A DNA stretch of 64,000 nt from Cytophagaceae bacterium (lineage in GTDB: Bacteria > Bacteroidota > Bacteroidia > Cytophagales > Spirosomataceae): the NCBI GenBank assembly GCA_027488335.1, contig JAIYBU010000050.1:28772-92771 (forward strand), written 5' to 3'. Every line of letters begins with the position of its first letter. The first letter of the stretch is position 1. Below are positions 1-9,282 of the stretch, in pieces. The notes below the pieces were generated by a model. The model was given only the letters and a program-made list of their open reading frames with translations, was not told the DNA's origin and ran no database searches. The position numbers and the translations under genes are program-made.

Positions 1-443
1 AAAACGATTGGCAAAGATTGAGTTTCGAGATAAGCCAAACCTTCCACAAGTGTGTCTTTCGTGAAAGTTTTTGAGGCTCCAGCAGGAATGTTGTATTTCT
101 GCATAAAGGCTTTTGAGAAATCTTTACTTCCTTCAAGTCTTGCTCCTGAAGCATCAGGGCCAACGATTTTTATTTTTTTAAGAGCTTTATCTTTTCTAAA
201 ATAATCAACCACACCACGCACCAATGGCTCTTCGGGGCCTACGATTACCATTTCGATTTTGTGCTCTTTCACGGCATTACCAATGGCTTCAAAATCGTTT
301 ACACCAATTGGCAGATTGGTAGCGATTTGTGCTGTTCCAGCATTTCCTGGAGCAACAAAAAGATTTGTACAGTTTTTTGATTGTGCAATTTTCCAAGCAA
401 AAGTATGCTCACGTCCGCCCGAACCAAGTATTAGAATATTCAT
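1..443 (-). CDS. purD: Phosphoribosylamine-glycine ligase, N-terminal part (runs off the window)
   Basis: PurD (GARS) joins phosphoribosylamine and glycine with ATP in cytosolic de novo purine synthesis. Reading the minus strand from the ATG at 443 gives MNILILGSGGREHTFAWKIA, the usual start of the family, with the nucleotide-fold loop GSGGREH. It is followed by VAPGNAGTAQ and GPEEPLVRGVVDYF, both typical of the GARS N domain. About 147 codons are present; the ATP-grasp and C domains lie outside the window. No stop or frameshift is seen in the visible part. The identification is secure, the operon context beyond the edge is unknown. Confidence 0.95.
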   Translation of the reverse strand, partial: MNILILGSGGREHTFAWKIAQSKNCTNLFVAPGNAGTAQIATNLPIGVNDFEAIGNAVKEHKIEMVIVGPEEPLVRGVVDYFRKDKALKKIKIVGPDASGARLEGSKDFSKAFMQKYNIPAGASKTFTKDTLVEGLAYLETQSLPIV

Positions 444-607
444 TGAAATTAGAATCTTTGTATTTTGAACTCGTAAAGTTCGTCAAGTTTTTTGTAAAAT
501 AATATTTTTCTATGCCAATCCTACATTTTAAAAAGACATATTAACACATAAATAACTCATATTCAATTATTTACAATTCTTATAAACTTTTATTTTGAAT
601 ATATTCA

Positions 608-615
608 TACATTTG
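608..615 (+). promoter_or_regulatory. Possible -7 box ahead of the PQQ dehydrogenase
   Basis: TACATTTG matches the Bacteroidota -7 consensus TAnnTTTG and lies 45 bp before the start at 661. No well-spaced TTTG box is seen upstream, so this is weak. Confidence 0.3.
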
Positions 616-660
616 TTTTAGCTATTCAAAGTTCGTAATATTGGTATTATTTTTCAGAAA

Positions 661-2811
661 ATGTCACGTTATTCTTCGACAATGCAAAAGTCATTCAGAA
701 AACGATACTTGACTACTATTAGTGTTTTAGTAGTTTTTTTTGTATCATTTTTTCTTTTTTCCAATACAGAAAATATTGGTATAAACGATTGGCCAAGTTA
801 CAATGGTGGCAACGATTGCAATCATTATTCAGCACTCACACAAATTACACGAGAGAACGTTTCATCCTTGAAATTGGCTTGGGTTTACAGTTCGGGAGGA
901 GCCGATACCCTAAAAAACACTACTCAAATCCAATGTAATCCATTAATTATTAAAGGTATTCTTTATGGTGTTTCGGCTGGCTCACAAGCATTTGCCATAG
1001 ATGCTGCATCGGGTAAAGAAATATGGAAAACCGAGCTGAAAGATAATACTTTCAGTATGACCAGCCGAGGTGTAAGTTATTGGACAGACGGGCGTGATGA
1101 AAGAATATTTTTTGGTTACGGAGCTTTTCTATTCGCCTTGAATGCCAAAAATGGGCAGCCGATTGTATCGTTTGGTACGAAGGGAAAAATTCATCTAATT
1201 GATGGAATTAAACGCCCAGGTGCCGATGAATACGTAGTTTTAAACACACCGCCTGCAATCTATAAAAATACGTTGATTGTAGGTATGAGAGTATCGGAAA
1301 GTGCCACAGCTTTGCTTGGTGATATTAGGGCTTTTGATGCACGAACAGGGAAAAAACTTTGGACATTTCATACGATTCCTCACCCTAATGAGTTTGGGTA
1401 CAAGACATGGGAGAAAGATAATTATAAAAATGTAGGCGGAGCGAATAATTGGATGGGAATGGCTATCGACCAAAAACGAGGGATTGTATATGCTCCAACT
1501 GGCTCAGCAGCATTTGATTTTTATGGGGGCAATCGAAAAGGAGACAATCTTTTTGCTAATTGTTTATTGGCTTTAGATGCCAATACAGGTAAAAGACTAT
1601 GGCATTTTCAGACAGTACACCACGACATTTGGGATAGAGATATTCCTGCTCCACCAAACTTATTTACCATAACTCAACATGGAAAAAAAATTGATGTTGT
1701 GTCGGTATTGAGTAAGCAAGGGTTCACTTTTGTCTTTGACCGAGTAAGTGGTAAACCTATTTTTCCAATTGAAGAACGGGCGGTTATGGCTTCTACTATT
1801 AAGGGAGAGCAGACATCACCTACACAGCCGTTTCCAGTTTTGCCCGAGCCATTTACTCGACAAAGCTTTACTATTAACGATATAAACTCGTTTGCATCGA
1901 ACAGAGAACAAATAGTTGAACAAATGAAGGAAGCCTCTACTGGTCAGGCTTTTATTCCATTAGGCAAAAATCGAACGGTTTTCTTTCCTGGAACCGATGG
2001 CGGAGCTCAATGGGGTGGTGCAGCGGTTGATGAAAATAGTATTATGTATGTTCCTGCCAAAGAAAACCCGGTGTATAGTGCGTTGGTCGATGTAACTCCA
2101 ATTAATAATAGCCCATCCAATTCTTCGGGTAAAAAGCTCTATCAAACCCATTGTATGACTTGTCATGGAGTTAATCGTGAGGGAAACGAAGATGGAACAT
2201 TTCCGTCACTCCAAAACATTGAAACAAAATATAATGAAACGGCTATTCTACAACTCATATCAAAAGGCCGTGGGCGTATGCCAGCCCTGACCCATATCAA
2301 AGCCGAAGAAAGCAAAGCAATTATTCAGTTTTTATTTGGCAAAGAGGCCTACATAAAAACAGTCAATAAGTCTAATCTTTCGGAAAGTCCATATAAAATT
2401 ACGGGTTATAATCGCTGGTATGATAGTAACGGTTATCCTGTAAGCACCCCACCTTGGGGAACACTCACAGCTATCAATATGAATAACGGGAAGCGTATTT
2501 GGCAAATTCCACTGGGAGAATATCCAGAACTCACAGCAAAGGGAATTCCTGTAACTGGTACTGATAACTACGGAGGGCCAGCCGTTACGGCGGGAGGTAT
2601 CCTTTTTATTGCAGCCACAAAAGACCATCAATTTAGAGCCATTGACCGAAAAACAGGGAAGATACTCTGGCAAGTAACACTACCAGCGGCGGGCTATGCT
2701 TCGCCAAGTGTTTATGTCGTTGGAGGGAAGCAATATGTGGTTATTGCCTGTGGTGGTGGTAAATTAAAAACACCATCAGGTGATAAATATTTGGCTTTTG
2801 CATTACCCTAA
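661..2811 (+). CDS. PQQ-dependent dehydrogenase with an inserted cytochrome c domain
   Basis: A quinoprotein sugar/alcohol dehydrogenase-like protein (716 aa) expected to oxidise a substrate in the periplasm with PQQ and pass electrons to a heme. Residues about 15-35 form one N-terminal membrane or signal segment. The body is an eight-blade propeller of the quinoprotein glucose dehydrogenase type, with segments such as GGANNWMGMAID and HHDIWDRDIPAPPNL. A heme c motif CMTCH sits at residues 498-502 with a possible Met ligand near 540 (GRGRMPAL). After it the propeller resumes (GTDNYGGPAVTAGG), so the cytochrome domain is inserted, not appended. The membrane-bound E. coli GDH has five membrane helices; this one has one. 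The substrate is unknown. Residue 8 is an alternative Met start. Confidence 0.88.
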   Translation: MSRYSSTMQKSFRKRYLTTISVLVVFFVSFFLFSNTENIGINDWPSYNGGNDCNHYSALTQITRENVSSLKLAWVYSSGGADTLKNTTQIQCNPLIIKGILYGVSAGSQAFAIDAASGKEIWKTELKDNTFSMTSRGVSYWTDGRDERIFFGYGAFLFALNAKNGQPIVSFGTKGKIHLIDGIKRPGADEYVVLNTPPAIYKNTLIVGMRVSESATALLGDIRAFDARTGKKLWTFHTIPHPNEFGYKTWEKDNYKNVGGANNWMGMAIDQKRGIVYAPTGSAAFDFYGGNRKGDNLFANCLLALDANTGKRLWHFQTVHHDIWDRDIPAPPNLFTITQHGKKIDVVSVLSKQGFTFVFDRVSGKPIFPIEERAVMASTIKGEQTSPTQPFPVLPEPFTRQSFTINDINSFASNREQIVEQMKEASTGQAFIPLGKNRTVFFPGTDGGAQWGGAAVDENSIMYVPAKENPVYSALVDVTPINNSPSNSSGKKLYQTHCMTCHGVNREGNEDGTFPSLQNIETKYNETAILQLISKGRGRMPALTHIKAEESKAIIQFLFGKEAYIKTVNKSNLSESPYKITGYNRWYDSNGYPVSTPPWGTLTAINMNNGKRIWQIPLGEYPELTAKGIPVTGTDNYGGPAVTAGGILFIAATKDHQFRAIDRKTGKILWQVTLPAAGYASPSVYVVGGKQYVVIACGGGKLKTPSGDKYLAFALP

Positions 2812-3546
2812 TCAAAACTCAAACTTTCCGTCTTTTTCGGTTTTGTTGATGATGCTGAAAATTTCTTTTTTGCCTTTCAGAGAAATTCTGCGGGAAACTT
2901 CAACAGCCGAAGTAAAGTAGGCAATTTTAGTAAAAAGTTCGCCCTGCCCAAAAAAGTCTTTTTGAGTATTTAGTTCGCTAAGCGGAATCGGAATTGGGCT
3001 TAAATAGCTCAGTTCGGTTCGGTAGTCAATGTAGCGTTGGATAGAATCTTGGCTACTTACAAAACGATAATCAAGCATTAGAGCCAAGCCTTCATCAAAC
3101 CACGTCGGAATTTCTTGTTTGGTTTTCCACCAGCCCAGTTTGGTCATGAGTTCATCGTGACACATTTCGTGGGCAATCACATCTATGTTTAAGCCATCTT
3201 GATTCAAGATTATCCACGAACCAAGGGGTGTTCCGATACTAAAACCCGCACCTTCAGTGGTTTTGGCGTATTTTTGGTAGGTTTCGGCATTTTTACAGAA
3301 AATAATTTTTGCTTTTCCGTTCTTACTTCCCCAAAAAGTCTTTAAACGTTTTTCGGCACTTTCTACATATTTTACTAACAAATCCTGTTGTTTTTTAGTG
3401 GTGTTTTGTTCAACAAAAATATTGGGTTTTATCTCTTGAAACGTATCATATTCTACGAAGAAGCAACGCATAAACTGCGGAAAAAACCATGCGAATAGCA
3501 AGGATAAAGTAATTACTGTATAAAGAAAGTATTTCAGAAACTTCAT
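2812..3546 (-). CDS. Membrane-anchored gluzincin-type peptidase-like protein
   Basis: A 244-aa protein with one N-terminal membrane helix (residues about 3-25) and a C-terminal zinc-peptidase signature. HEMCH (residues 126-130) is followed 22 residues later by W-F-D-E-G-L-A (Glu152), the pattern HExxH...EGxA of the peptidase MA group. This suggests a metallopeptidase fold facing the periplasm; activity and substrate are not known. The start was placed at the ATG giving MKFLKYFLYTV, just before the membrane helix; an upstream in-frame ATG at 3600 would add an untypical polar leader. Its stop codon directly abuts that of the convergent PQQ dehydrogenase with no base between them. Confidence 0.7.
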   Translation of the reverse strand: MKFLKYFLYTVITLSLLFAWFFPQFMRCFFVEYDTFQEIKPNIFVEQNTTKKQQDLLVKYVESAEKRLKTFWGSKNGKAKIIFCKNAETYQKYAKTTEGAGFSIGTPLGSWIILNQDGLNIDVIAHEMCHDELMTKLGWWKTKQEIPTWFDEGLALMLDYRFVSSQDSIQRYIDYRTELSYLSPIPIPLSELNTQKDFFGQGELFTKIAYFTSAVEVSRRISLKGKKEIFSIINKTEKDGKFEF

Positions 3547-3688
3547 TTGATTGTTCTTGATATTTAGGTGAACTGAAAGTTCGCCCCACAGGTATAACAA
3601 AACCTGTATCTGCGAAGTTATGTTATTCAGCGTTTATAACGTAACTTCGCACAAAATTTTAATAATCTTACTTACAAAACTTATAAAT

Positions 3689-4126
3689 ATGTACTCAATC
3701 ATCCAACCAATTCACTCATATTTGGCCTTTGCAGCATTGGCATTATTGGCAGCAGCTACTATCAACGGAATTATTGGCTCGACAAGCGAAAAAAGCTTTG
3801 AAGGTTCGCACCTCAAAATCAATAAATTTGCTTTGATAACAACACATACAATGTTTTTATTGGGCTTAATTTTACTATTTGTTTCACCAGGAGCTCAAGC
3901 AGCATTTGCTGACATGAAACTAACAATGAAAGATAGCATTTTAAGAAAAGCTTATATCGAACACCCTACTACAAATATTATAGCTGTGGCTTTAGTGACA
4001 ATCGGCAATGCTCGTGTAAAACGTGCCGTTGGTAATGGTCGTAAATTTAAGCAAACTGCCATTTTCTTTGGTTTGGCATTGGTTTTAATTCTTAGCCGTA
4101 TTCCTTGGTCAACTTGGTTAGGTTAA
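3689..4126 (+). CDS. Small polytopic membrane protein, function unknown
   Basis: A 145-aa protein with about four hydrophobic segments. Histidines occur in or near helices (PIHSYLAFA, SHLKINKF, TTHTMFLLG, IEHPTTN), so a heme or quinone-site protein is possible, but this is only inferred from the His placement and from the cytochrome c assembly gene that follows in the same orientation. The ATG at 3689 was chosen because it begins right before the first helix; the longer frame from 3620 adds a leader with no clear purpose. I do not recognise the family with certainty. Confidence 0.65.
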   Translation: MYSIIQPIHSYLAFAALALLAAATINGIIGSTSEKSFEGSHLKINKFALITTHTMFLLGLILLFVSPGAQAAFADMKLTMKDSILRKAYIEHPTTNIIAVALVTIGNARVKRAVGNGRKFKQTAIFFGLALVLILSRIPWSTWLG

Positions 4127-4135
4127 TATTTTTTT

Positions 4136-4159
4136 AGTCCACGGTTTACAGTCGATAGG
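4136..4159. repeat. Dispersed GTCCACGGT...GTCGATAG element
   Basis: AGTCCACGG, then TTTACA, then GTCGATAGG lies nine bases after a stop codon. Related sequence occurs at 43946, 49899, 53280, 60869-60952 and 62307. Confidence 0.55.
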
Positions 4160-4271
4160 CCGCAGTGGGAACTTCTAAGTTCTTAGATGTTTGCTATCTT
4201 CAATACAAACTAAACATAATTAATTTTGGTGTAAAATCGTTTTGATTCTATACCCGATTACGACATTTATC

Positions 4272-6812
4272 ATGTTAAGACCATACGTTGGAAATATCGG
4301 ACATATTTCCGTGATTATCTCTTTTGTAGCTGCCCTTGTCTCGACTTATGCTTATTGGCAAGCTACTCGTCCGCAAGTTTTAAGTAGCAAACAAGTAACT
4401 GACCAATGGCTCAAATTTGCTCGTGGAGCATTTTATGTGCATACGTTGGCCATTTTTACTATTTGTGCTTCTTTATTGAGTATTATTTTTAATCATTATT
4501 TTGAATATCATTACGCTTGGGACAACTCTTCGTGGAGTTTACCTTTTGGCTATGCTATTTCGTGTTTTTGGCAAGACCAGGAAGGTAGTTTCTTGCTGTG
4601 GATGTTCTGGAATGTTGTTTTAGGTGTTTTATTAATCAATACTACACTTCGTAAAACTCGCAATGCCAGTATTGAAGCTCCAACCATGACAATTTTTGCC
4701 TTGGTGCAAGTCTTCTTGGCTTCAATGATTTTGGGTGTGGTACTTTGGGGAGATTTTAAGATTGGAAGTTCGCCGTTTTTGACTCTGAAAGAATCAATGC
4801 CGAATATTCCGATTTGGAAAACCAACCCTGATTTTGTACCAAAAGATGGCAATGGTTTGAATCCTTTGCTCCAAAACTATTGGATGGTGATTCACCCTCC
4901 TACCCTATTTTTGGGTTTTGCGATGACCCTCGTTCCATTTGCCTTTTGTATGGCTGGACTTTGGAAAAAACAATACACCGAATGGATAAAACCTGCATTA
5001 CCGTGGACTCTGACAGCATCGGTTGTATTAGGAACAGGAATCATGATGGGTGGAATTTGGGCCTACGAAACACTAAATTTTGGCGGTTATTGGAACTGGG
5101 ACCCCGTTGAAAATGCCGTTTATGTGCCGTGGTTAGTTTTGGTAGGAAGTTTCCACACCATGCTTATGGCTCGTAAGAATAGTACAGCTCTGAAATACAC
5201 CATTATTTTGGTTATTGCTCAATTTATATTGATTGTTTACTCAACGTTTTTGGCTCGTAGTGGTATTCTTGGCAATGCCTCGGTTCACTCATTTACTGAT
5301 TTAGGACTTTCGGGGCAATTATTGATTTATTTGTTAACTTTCATCGTTGTTTCGGTTGTACTTTCTACAATTCGTTGGAAACATTTACCACAAGATGAAG
5401 CCGAAATCTCGACTTTTTCTCGTGAATTTTGGGTATTTTCGGGCGTTTTGATGCTTTGCTTGGCGAGTTTTCAAGTAATTGTTACAACTTCGATTCCTGT
5501 TTATAATAAAGTAGGCGAAATTTTTGGAGCAAAACTCAACATGGCTTTACCCACTAATCAAGTCGAACACTTCACACAGTTTCAGATGTGGTTCTTCGTA
5601 TTGATTACCGCACTTACGGGCGTTGCACAGTTTTTCTGGTGGAAACGTGTGCAGAAAGACAGCCTCAATAAATTGATTAACCCGCTTGTAATCAGCCTTT
5701 TAGTTTCGGCTTTAATTATCACTTTTGGAAAAGTAAATAACTGGAAATATATTATTTTACTAACATCAGCCATGTTTAGCATTGTGGCCAATGGCAGTAT
5801 TTTATTAGATATTCTGAAAGGTAAATTTAAAGTTGCGGGCGGTGCCATCACACACATTGGTTTGGCCGTAATGCTTATTGGAATCATGTTTTCGTCGGGC
5901 TACTCAAAAGTGGTTTCTTTGAATTTTTCGGGAGCAAAAATCTTTACCAACGAAAGCGATAATAAAGAGAATGCGTTGTTGTGGCTCAATCGCCCAACTG
6001 AACTGAGTGAGTTTTCATTTACTTACAAAGGTCAGTTTGTTGATGTAAGAAATGCACCAGGTTATATCGAGAAGAAATATGTTTGGCCAGTTCCAGGTAG
6101 TAATTATAAAGGAATTGCCCGTGCAGATGTAGTTGATGGCGATAAAACGTATTTCAAACGTGGCGATACACTCGAATATGAAGCCGAAAATACGTATTTC
6201 CAAATTGAATATTCGGACAAAGACGGCAAGAAATTTAACCTTTACCCTCGTGTGCAAGACAACGAAAAAATGGGAACGGTGCTTTCACCCGATATTAAGA
6301 AATTTTGGAACAAAGACATCTATGCGTTTGTTTCTGGCCCACCAGTGGCCGAAGATGAGCGTGATTGGGGTCGCCCCGAAGAATTTGCGGTAGCCGTTGG
6401 TGATACTTTCTTTATCAATGATTACGTAGCGATTCTTGAAAACGTAGAAGGAATTAGAGAAGTAGATGGTATACAATTGGCCGAAGGCGATGCAGCGGCT
6501 CGTGCAACGGTAAAGGTTTTGGATAGAAACGTAGCAGTTACGATGCGTCCAGTTTTTGCGATTCGTAACCGTGAAGTTTGGAGCAAACCCGAAGTAAACA
6601 ACGAAATGGGACTTCGCTTACAACTATCTAAAATCGACCCAGTTTCGGGCAAATTTGCCTTTACCGTGAGTCGAGGCCAGCGAGAGTTCCTCGTGCTAAA
6701 AGCCACCGAAAAACCGCATATTAACCTCCTTTGGATAGGTTTCTTCATGATAATTGTGGGTATTACACTGGCAGCGGTTCGTCGTTTTCAGATTGTGGCG
6801 GCCGAAGGATAA
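4272..6812 (+). CDS. CcmF/CcsA-type cytochrome c assembly (heme lyase) protein
   Basis: An 846-aa multi-helix inner-membrane protein of the heme-handling family that delivers heme for covalent attachment to apocytochromes c outside the cytoplasm. The tryptophan-rich heme-binding signature is visible as GGYWNWDPVENAVYVPW, preceded by WGxxAYE-like sequence (GGIWAYETLNFGGYW) and framed by conserved His residues (VIHPPTLFLG, SFHTMLMARK). About twelve or more helices precede a large periplasmic domain (residues about 560-815) and a last helix. The protein is longer than the roughly 650-aa proteobacterial CcmF. The ATG at 4272 is preferred to the TTG at 4242. It would serve cytochromes such as the heme domain of the dehydrogenase at 661. 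Confidence 0.88.
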   Translation: MLRPYVGNIGHISVIISFVAALVSTYAYWQATRPQVLSSKQVTDQWLKFARGAFYVHTLAIFTICASLLSIIFNHYFEYHYAWDNSSWSLPFGYAISCFWQDQEGSFLLWMFWNVVLGVLLINTTLRKTRNASIEAPTMTIFALVQVFLASMILGVVLWGDFKIGSSPFLTLKESMPNIPIWKTNPDFVPKDGNGLNPLLQNYWMVIHPPTLFLGFAMTLVPFAFCMAGLWKKQYTEWIKPALPWTLTASVVLGTGIMMGGIWAYETLNFGGYWNWDPVENAVYVPWLVLVGSFHTMLMARKNSTALKYTIILVIAQFILIVYSTFLARSGILGNASVHSFTDLGLSGQLLIYLLTFIVVSVVLSTIRWKHLPQDEAEISTFSREFWVFSGVLMLCLASFQVIVTTSIPVYNKVGEIFGAKLNMALPTNQVEHFTQFQMWFFVLITALTGVAQFFWWKRVQKDSLNKLINPLVISLLVSALIITFGKVNNWKYIILLTSAMFSIVANGSILLDILKGKFKVAGGAITHIGLAVMLIGIMFSSGYSKVVSLNFSGAKIFTNESDNKENALLWLNRPTELSEFSFTYKGQFVDVRNAPGYIEKKYVWPVPGSNYKGIARADVVDGDKTYFKRGDTLEYEAENTYFQIEYSDKDGKKFNLYPRVQDNEKMGTVLSPDIKKFWNKDIYAFVSGPPVAEDERDWGRPEEFAVAVGDTFFINDYVAILENVEGIREVDGIQLAEGDAAARATVKVLDRNVAVTMRPVFAIRNREVWSKPEVNNEMGLRLQLSKIDPVSGKFAFTVSRGQREFLVLKATEKPHINLLWIGFFMIIVGITLAAVRRFQIVAAEG

Positions 6813-6873
6813 CTTGGAATATTAGTTATTTTACGGGCGACGTTCCACCCACTGATTATCAGTTCATAGTCTT

Positions 6874-6907
6874 TCCCTTTTTGCTCATTGCAGAAAGGGA
6901 TTTTTTT
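6874..6907 (+). terminator. Rho-independent terminator after the ccmF-like gene
   Basis: TCCCTTT pairs with AAAGGGA (6894-6900), followed by seven T residues. Confidence 0.8.
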
Positions 6908-7070
6908 ATGCTTATATTTCTTCAAAAGCATTTCTAACAGTACGCATAATTGAACCTTTCTACGATTCACTTATACTTTTATTTTAAATCAAATTAAATT
7001 CTCTGCATGGGGTATTGTGGCATACTTTTTGGAAAAGCATATTTTAGAAAATGATTAAGCGGTGACATTT

Positions 7071-8489
7071 ATGAATCTTTACATCAAAACCCATAACATC
7101 CTAATTCCATCAGACGCCATAAAAAAGTTAATCTTAGTGGCATTCCTGTGCCTTACGACACAAGTTTTTGCTCAAGGTGAGCGAGGAATAGATTTTATTA
7201 GAGGAACCTTTGAAAATGCTAAAAAACTTGCCAAACAACAGGGCAAATTAGTTTTTATATCGTACGAAAACTACGGTGGAAATAGCCGTTGGATGAATCA
7301 AAACGTATTTCCAACTTCGGAAGTTGGTGTTTTTTTTACTGAAAACTTTGTGAGTTTAAAAATTAATTCTGAGTCGCTCAGAGATAAATCGGCCAATAGT
7401 GATTTTAAATATTACGGAGCTTCATCGGCGTATTTTTTCTTTACTGCCGATGGCGAACTTATCTATAAATCGCATTTTGCATCGAACTCCAAAGAATTAT
7501 TGGCCGATGCCAATCGTGCTATTAAGGTAAACGAAAACTTTTTATCGTTGGAACACCTTGACAAAACTTTTAATAAAGGCGAACAAAGCCCCGAAATGTT
7601 TTATCTGTACTCACTCCGACGCTTGCAAGTTGCTCACACAGGAAGCAATAAAGAGCGTGAAAAAAGTATTAAAGAATTGGATAAAGCCATCAGAGGCTAT
7701 GCTTTTGGATTGGACAAGAAAAGTTTAGGTTCCGAACAAAATATGCTACTCTTGTGCGAATATCTTTATCAAACTAATAAGACTTCTGAAGATGAATTAT
7801 TTAAGATTTTAGTAAGTAATTCTGCAAATTTAAAGAATTTCAACGAAGAAAATGCCAACGGTATTCGCCAACGAGTGAGCCGCATCATTGACCGCTCGTT
7901 TAACCAAGCTATTTTGAGTAAAAACGAAGATTTGATGCACTCGTCGGTAGCGGCTATTTCGCCTTTTTGGTACGAACGTAGCACACCACTTTATAACAAA
8001 GAAATGCTCATGACAAGTTATAAAATTGAGTTTTATGAAATCACCAAAAACTGGGAAAGTTACAGTCAAAGCATTACATCCTACCTTAATTATATTGATG
8101 TCATTGATACCGAAGTGCTTACCAATCAATCAATGACTGAATTTAAGAAATTTGAAGACAAGTCGAAGTTTACACCCGAAGAATGGAATATGCTTCGTGA
8201 TGATATTTTAAGTGGTTATAATGAAGAAGTTGCCTACCAACTACGCCTTTACGGTTGGAGATTTGCTCAGAATATTACGGATAAAGAGCAGTTAAAATTA
8301 CCATTGAAATGGTTGAGCAAATCGCTTAGAATTTCAGAAAATCCAATTGCCATGAAAACATATTCTCAATTATTATATAAGGTTGGACGTGAAGAAGAAG
8401 CGAAGAAATATGCCGAAAATGCCATAAAAGTAGCTAAAGGACAGGTAATTGCCAGAGATTTCAGAGAAGAAGACTCAAAAAATAAATAA
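7071..8489 (+). CDS. Secreted thioredoxin-fold protein lacking the CxxC site
   Basis: A 472-aa protein with a signal peptide (KKLILVAFLCLTTQVFAQ, residues about 21-40). The following region (FENAKKLAKQQGKLVFISYE and on to about residue 150) has the pattern of the thioredoxin-like domain found in many Bacteroidota periplasmic proteins, but where these carry C-x-x-C it reads YENYGGNSRW, with no cysteine. Redox activity is therefore unlikely. The rest (about 170-472) is helical with a TPR-like ending (PLKWLSKSLRISENPIAMKTYSQLLY). A scaffold or chaperone role is possible but not shown. The ATG at 7071 is chosen over the GTG three codons earlier. Confidence 0.7.
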   Translation: MNLYIKTHNILIPSDAIKKLILVAFLCLTTQVFAQGERGIDFIRGTFENAKKLAKQQGKLVFISYENYGGNSRWMNQNVFPTSEVGVFFTENFVSLKINSESLRDKSANSDFKYYGASSAYFFFTADGELIYKSHFASNSKELLADANRAIKVNENFLSLEHLDKTFNKGEQSPEMFYLYSLRRLQVAHTGSNKEREKSIKELDKAIRGYAFGLDKKSLGSEQNMLLLCEYLYQTNKTSEDELFKILVSNSANLKNFNEENANGIRQRVSRIIDRSFNQAILSKNEDLMHSSVAAISPFWYERSTPLYNKEMLMTSYKIEFYEITKNWESYSQSITSYLNYIDVIDTEVLTNQSMTEFKKFEDKSKFTPEEWNMLRDDILSGYNEEVAYQLRLYGWRFAQNITDKEQLKLPLKWLSKSLRISENPIAMKTYSQLLYKVGREEEAKKYAENAIKVAKGQVIARDFREEDSKNK

Positions 8490-8524
8490 GACTTTGCAAA
8501 CCAAAAGTACACAACTAAGAAAGA

Positions 8525-8551
8525 CCATTCCCCAACAGGAATGGCTTTTTT
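8525..8551 (+). terminator. Rho-independent terminator
   Basis: CCATTCC (8525-8531), loop CCAACA, GGAATGG (8538-8544), then C and six T. It closes the preceding gene. Confidence 0.85.
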
Positions 8552-8631
8552 AGTTTTATCTTATTTTGTTTGAATAACGTTTTTAGTTAGTTTTATGCAG
8601 AAATAAATTTACCACAAATATACTTATTACA

Positions 8632-9270
8632 ATGATTCACCGACTTCTGTTGTTATTACTCTTTAAAACGTTATTTTTCAATACTAAAGCTCAAAACCTT
8701 GATTCAATCAGAGTTGACCGACACGAGAGTATTCCTTTGACTGTAAGTACTCCCATTGTAATTAAAGCGATTCCTAACTCAACCGACAAAAGTCTTCAGT
8801 TACTTGACCGACAACTGGCCATTGTCTTCTTGGATAACATTACTTGTGCAACCTACATTGGCGAGGCACAATATAAGCTCACTCCCGAAACTTATAACAT
8901 CAGTATTTCATTAATTAAAGATAGGCTTGGAAAAGTTATCGGAATGACAAAAAAATACGAGAACGTACACTTAATACGCTTGGGTAAGAAAATATACAAA
9001 TTTGAATACCTGAAAAGTGGCAAAAATATCCTGACCGAACTAAGCGATGCCGAAACAGATGCAGGTAGTCCGAACAAAATCATGACAATAAGTGGCTATG
9101 GGCAAAATATGGAAATTTTCCATAATCTTGATTCTGTTCCAATTGCCTTGATTCCGATTATACTCAATACTCGCAAAATTAATAAACAAATCAATACTAA
9201 GGCAGTGGCAGGCATTTTAGTTCCTTTGGCTGTCTTGGCACTTCGTATTTTTATTCAAAATAACATTTAA
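8632..9270 (+). CDS. Secreted protein of unknown function
   Basis: A 212-aa protein that I do not recognise. It starts with a signal peptide-like segment (residues 1-20, ending NTKAQ) and has a hydrophobic stretch near the C-terminus (AVAGILVPLAVLALRIFI) that could be a tail anchor. The middle is a mixed, beta-prone sequence with one cysteine. It is 12 bp from the TraB/GumN gene that follows and has the same strand, so the two are probably co-transcribed. A terminator sits just upstream, so this pair forms its own unit. Confidence 0.6.
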   Translation: MIHRLLLLLLFKTLFFNTKAQNLDSIRVDRHESIPLTVSTPIVIKAIPNSTDKSLQLLDRQLAIVFLDNITCATYIGEAQYKLTPETYNISISLIKDRLGKVIGMTKKYENVHLIRLGKKIYKFEYLKSGKNILTELSDAETDAGSPNKIMTISGYGQNMEIFHNLDSVPIALIPIILNTRKINKQINTKAVAGILVPLAVLALRIFIQNNI

Positions 9271-9282
9271 AAATCCCATACA

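Noticed and set aside
4242..4271. TTG start for the cytochrome c assembly protein
   Set aside because: The ATG at 4272 lies closer to the first membrane helix and is the stronger codon.
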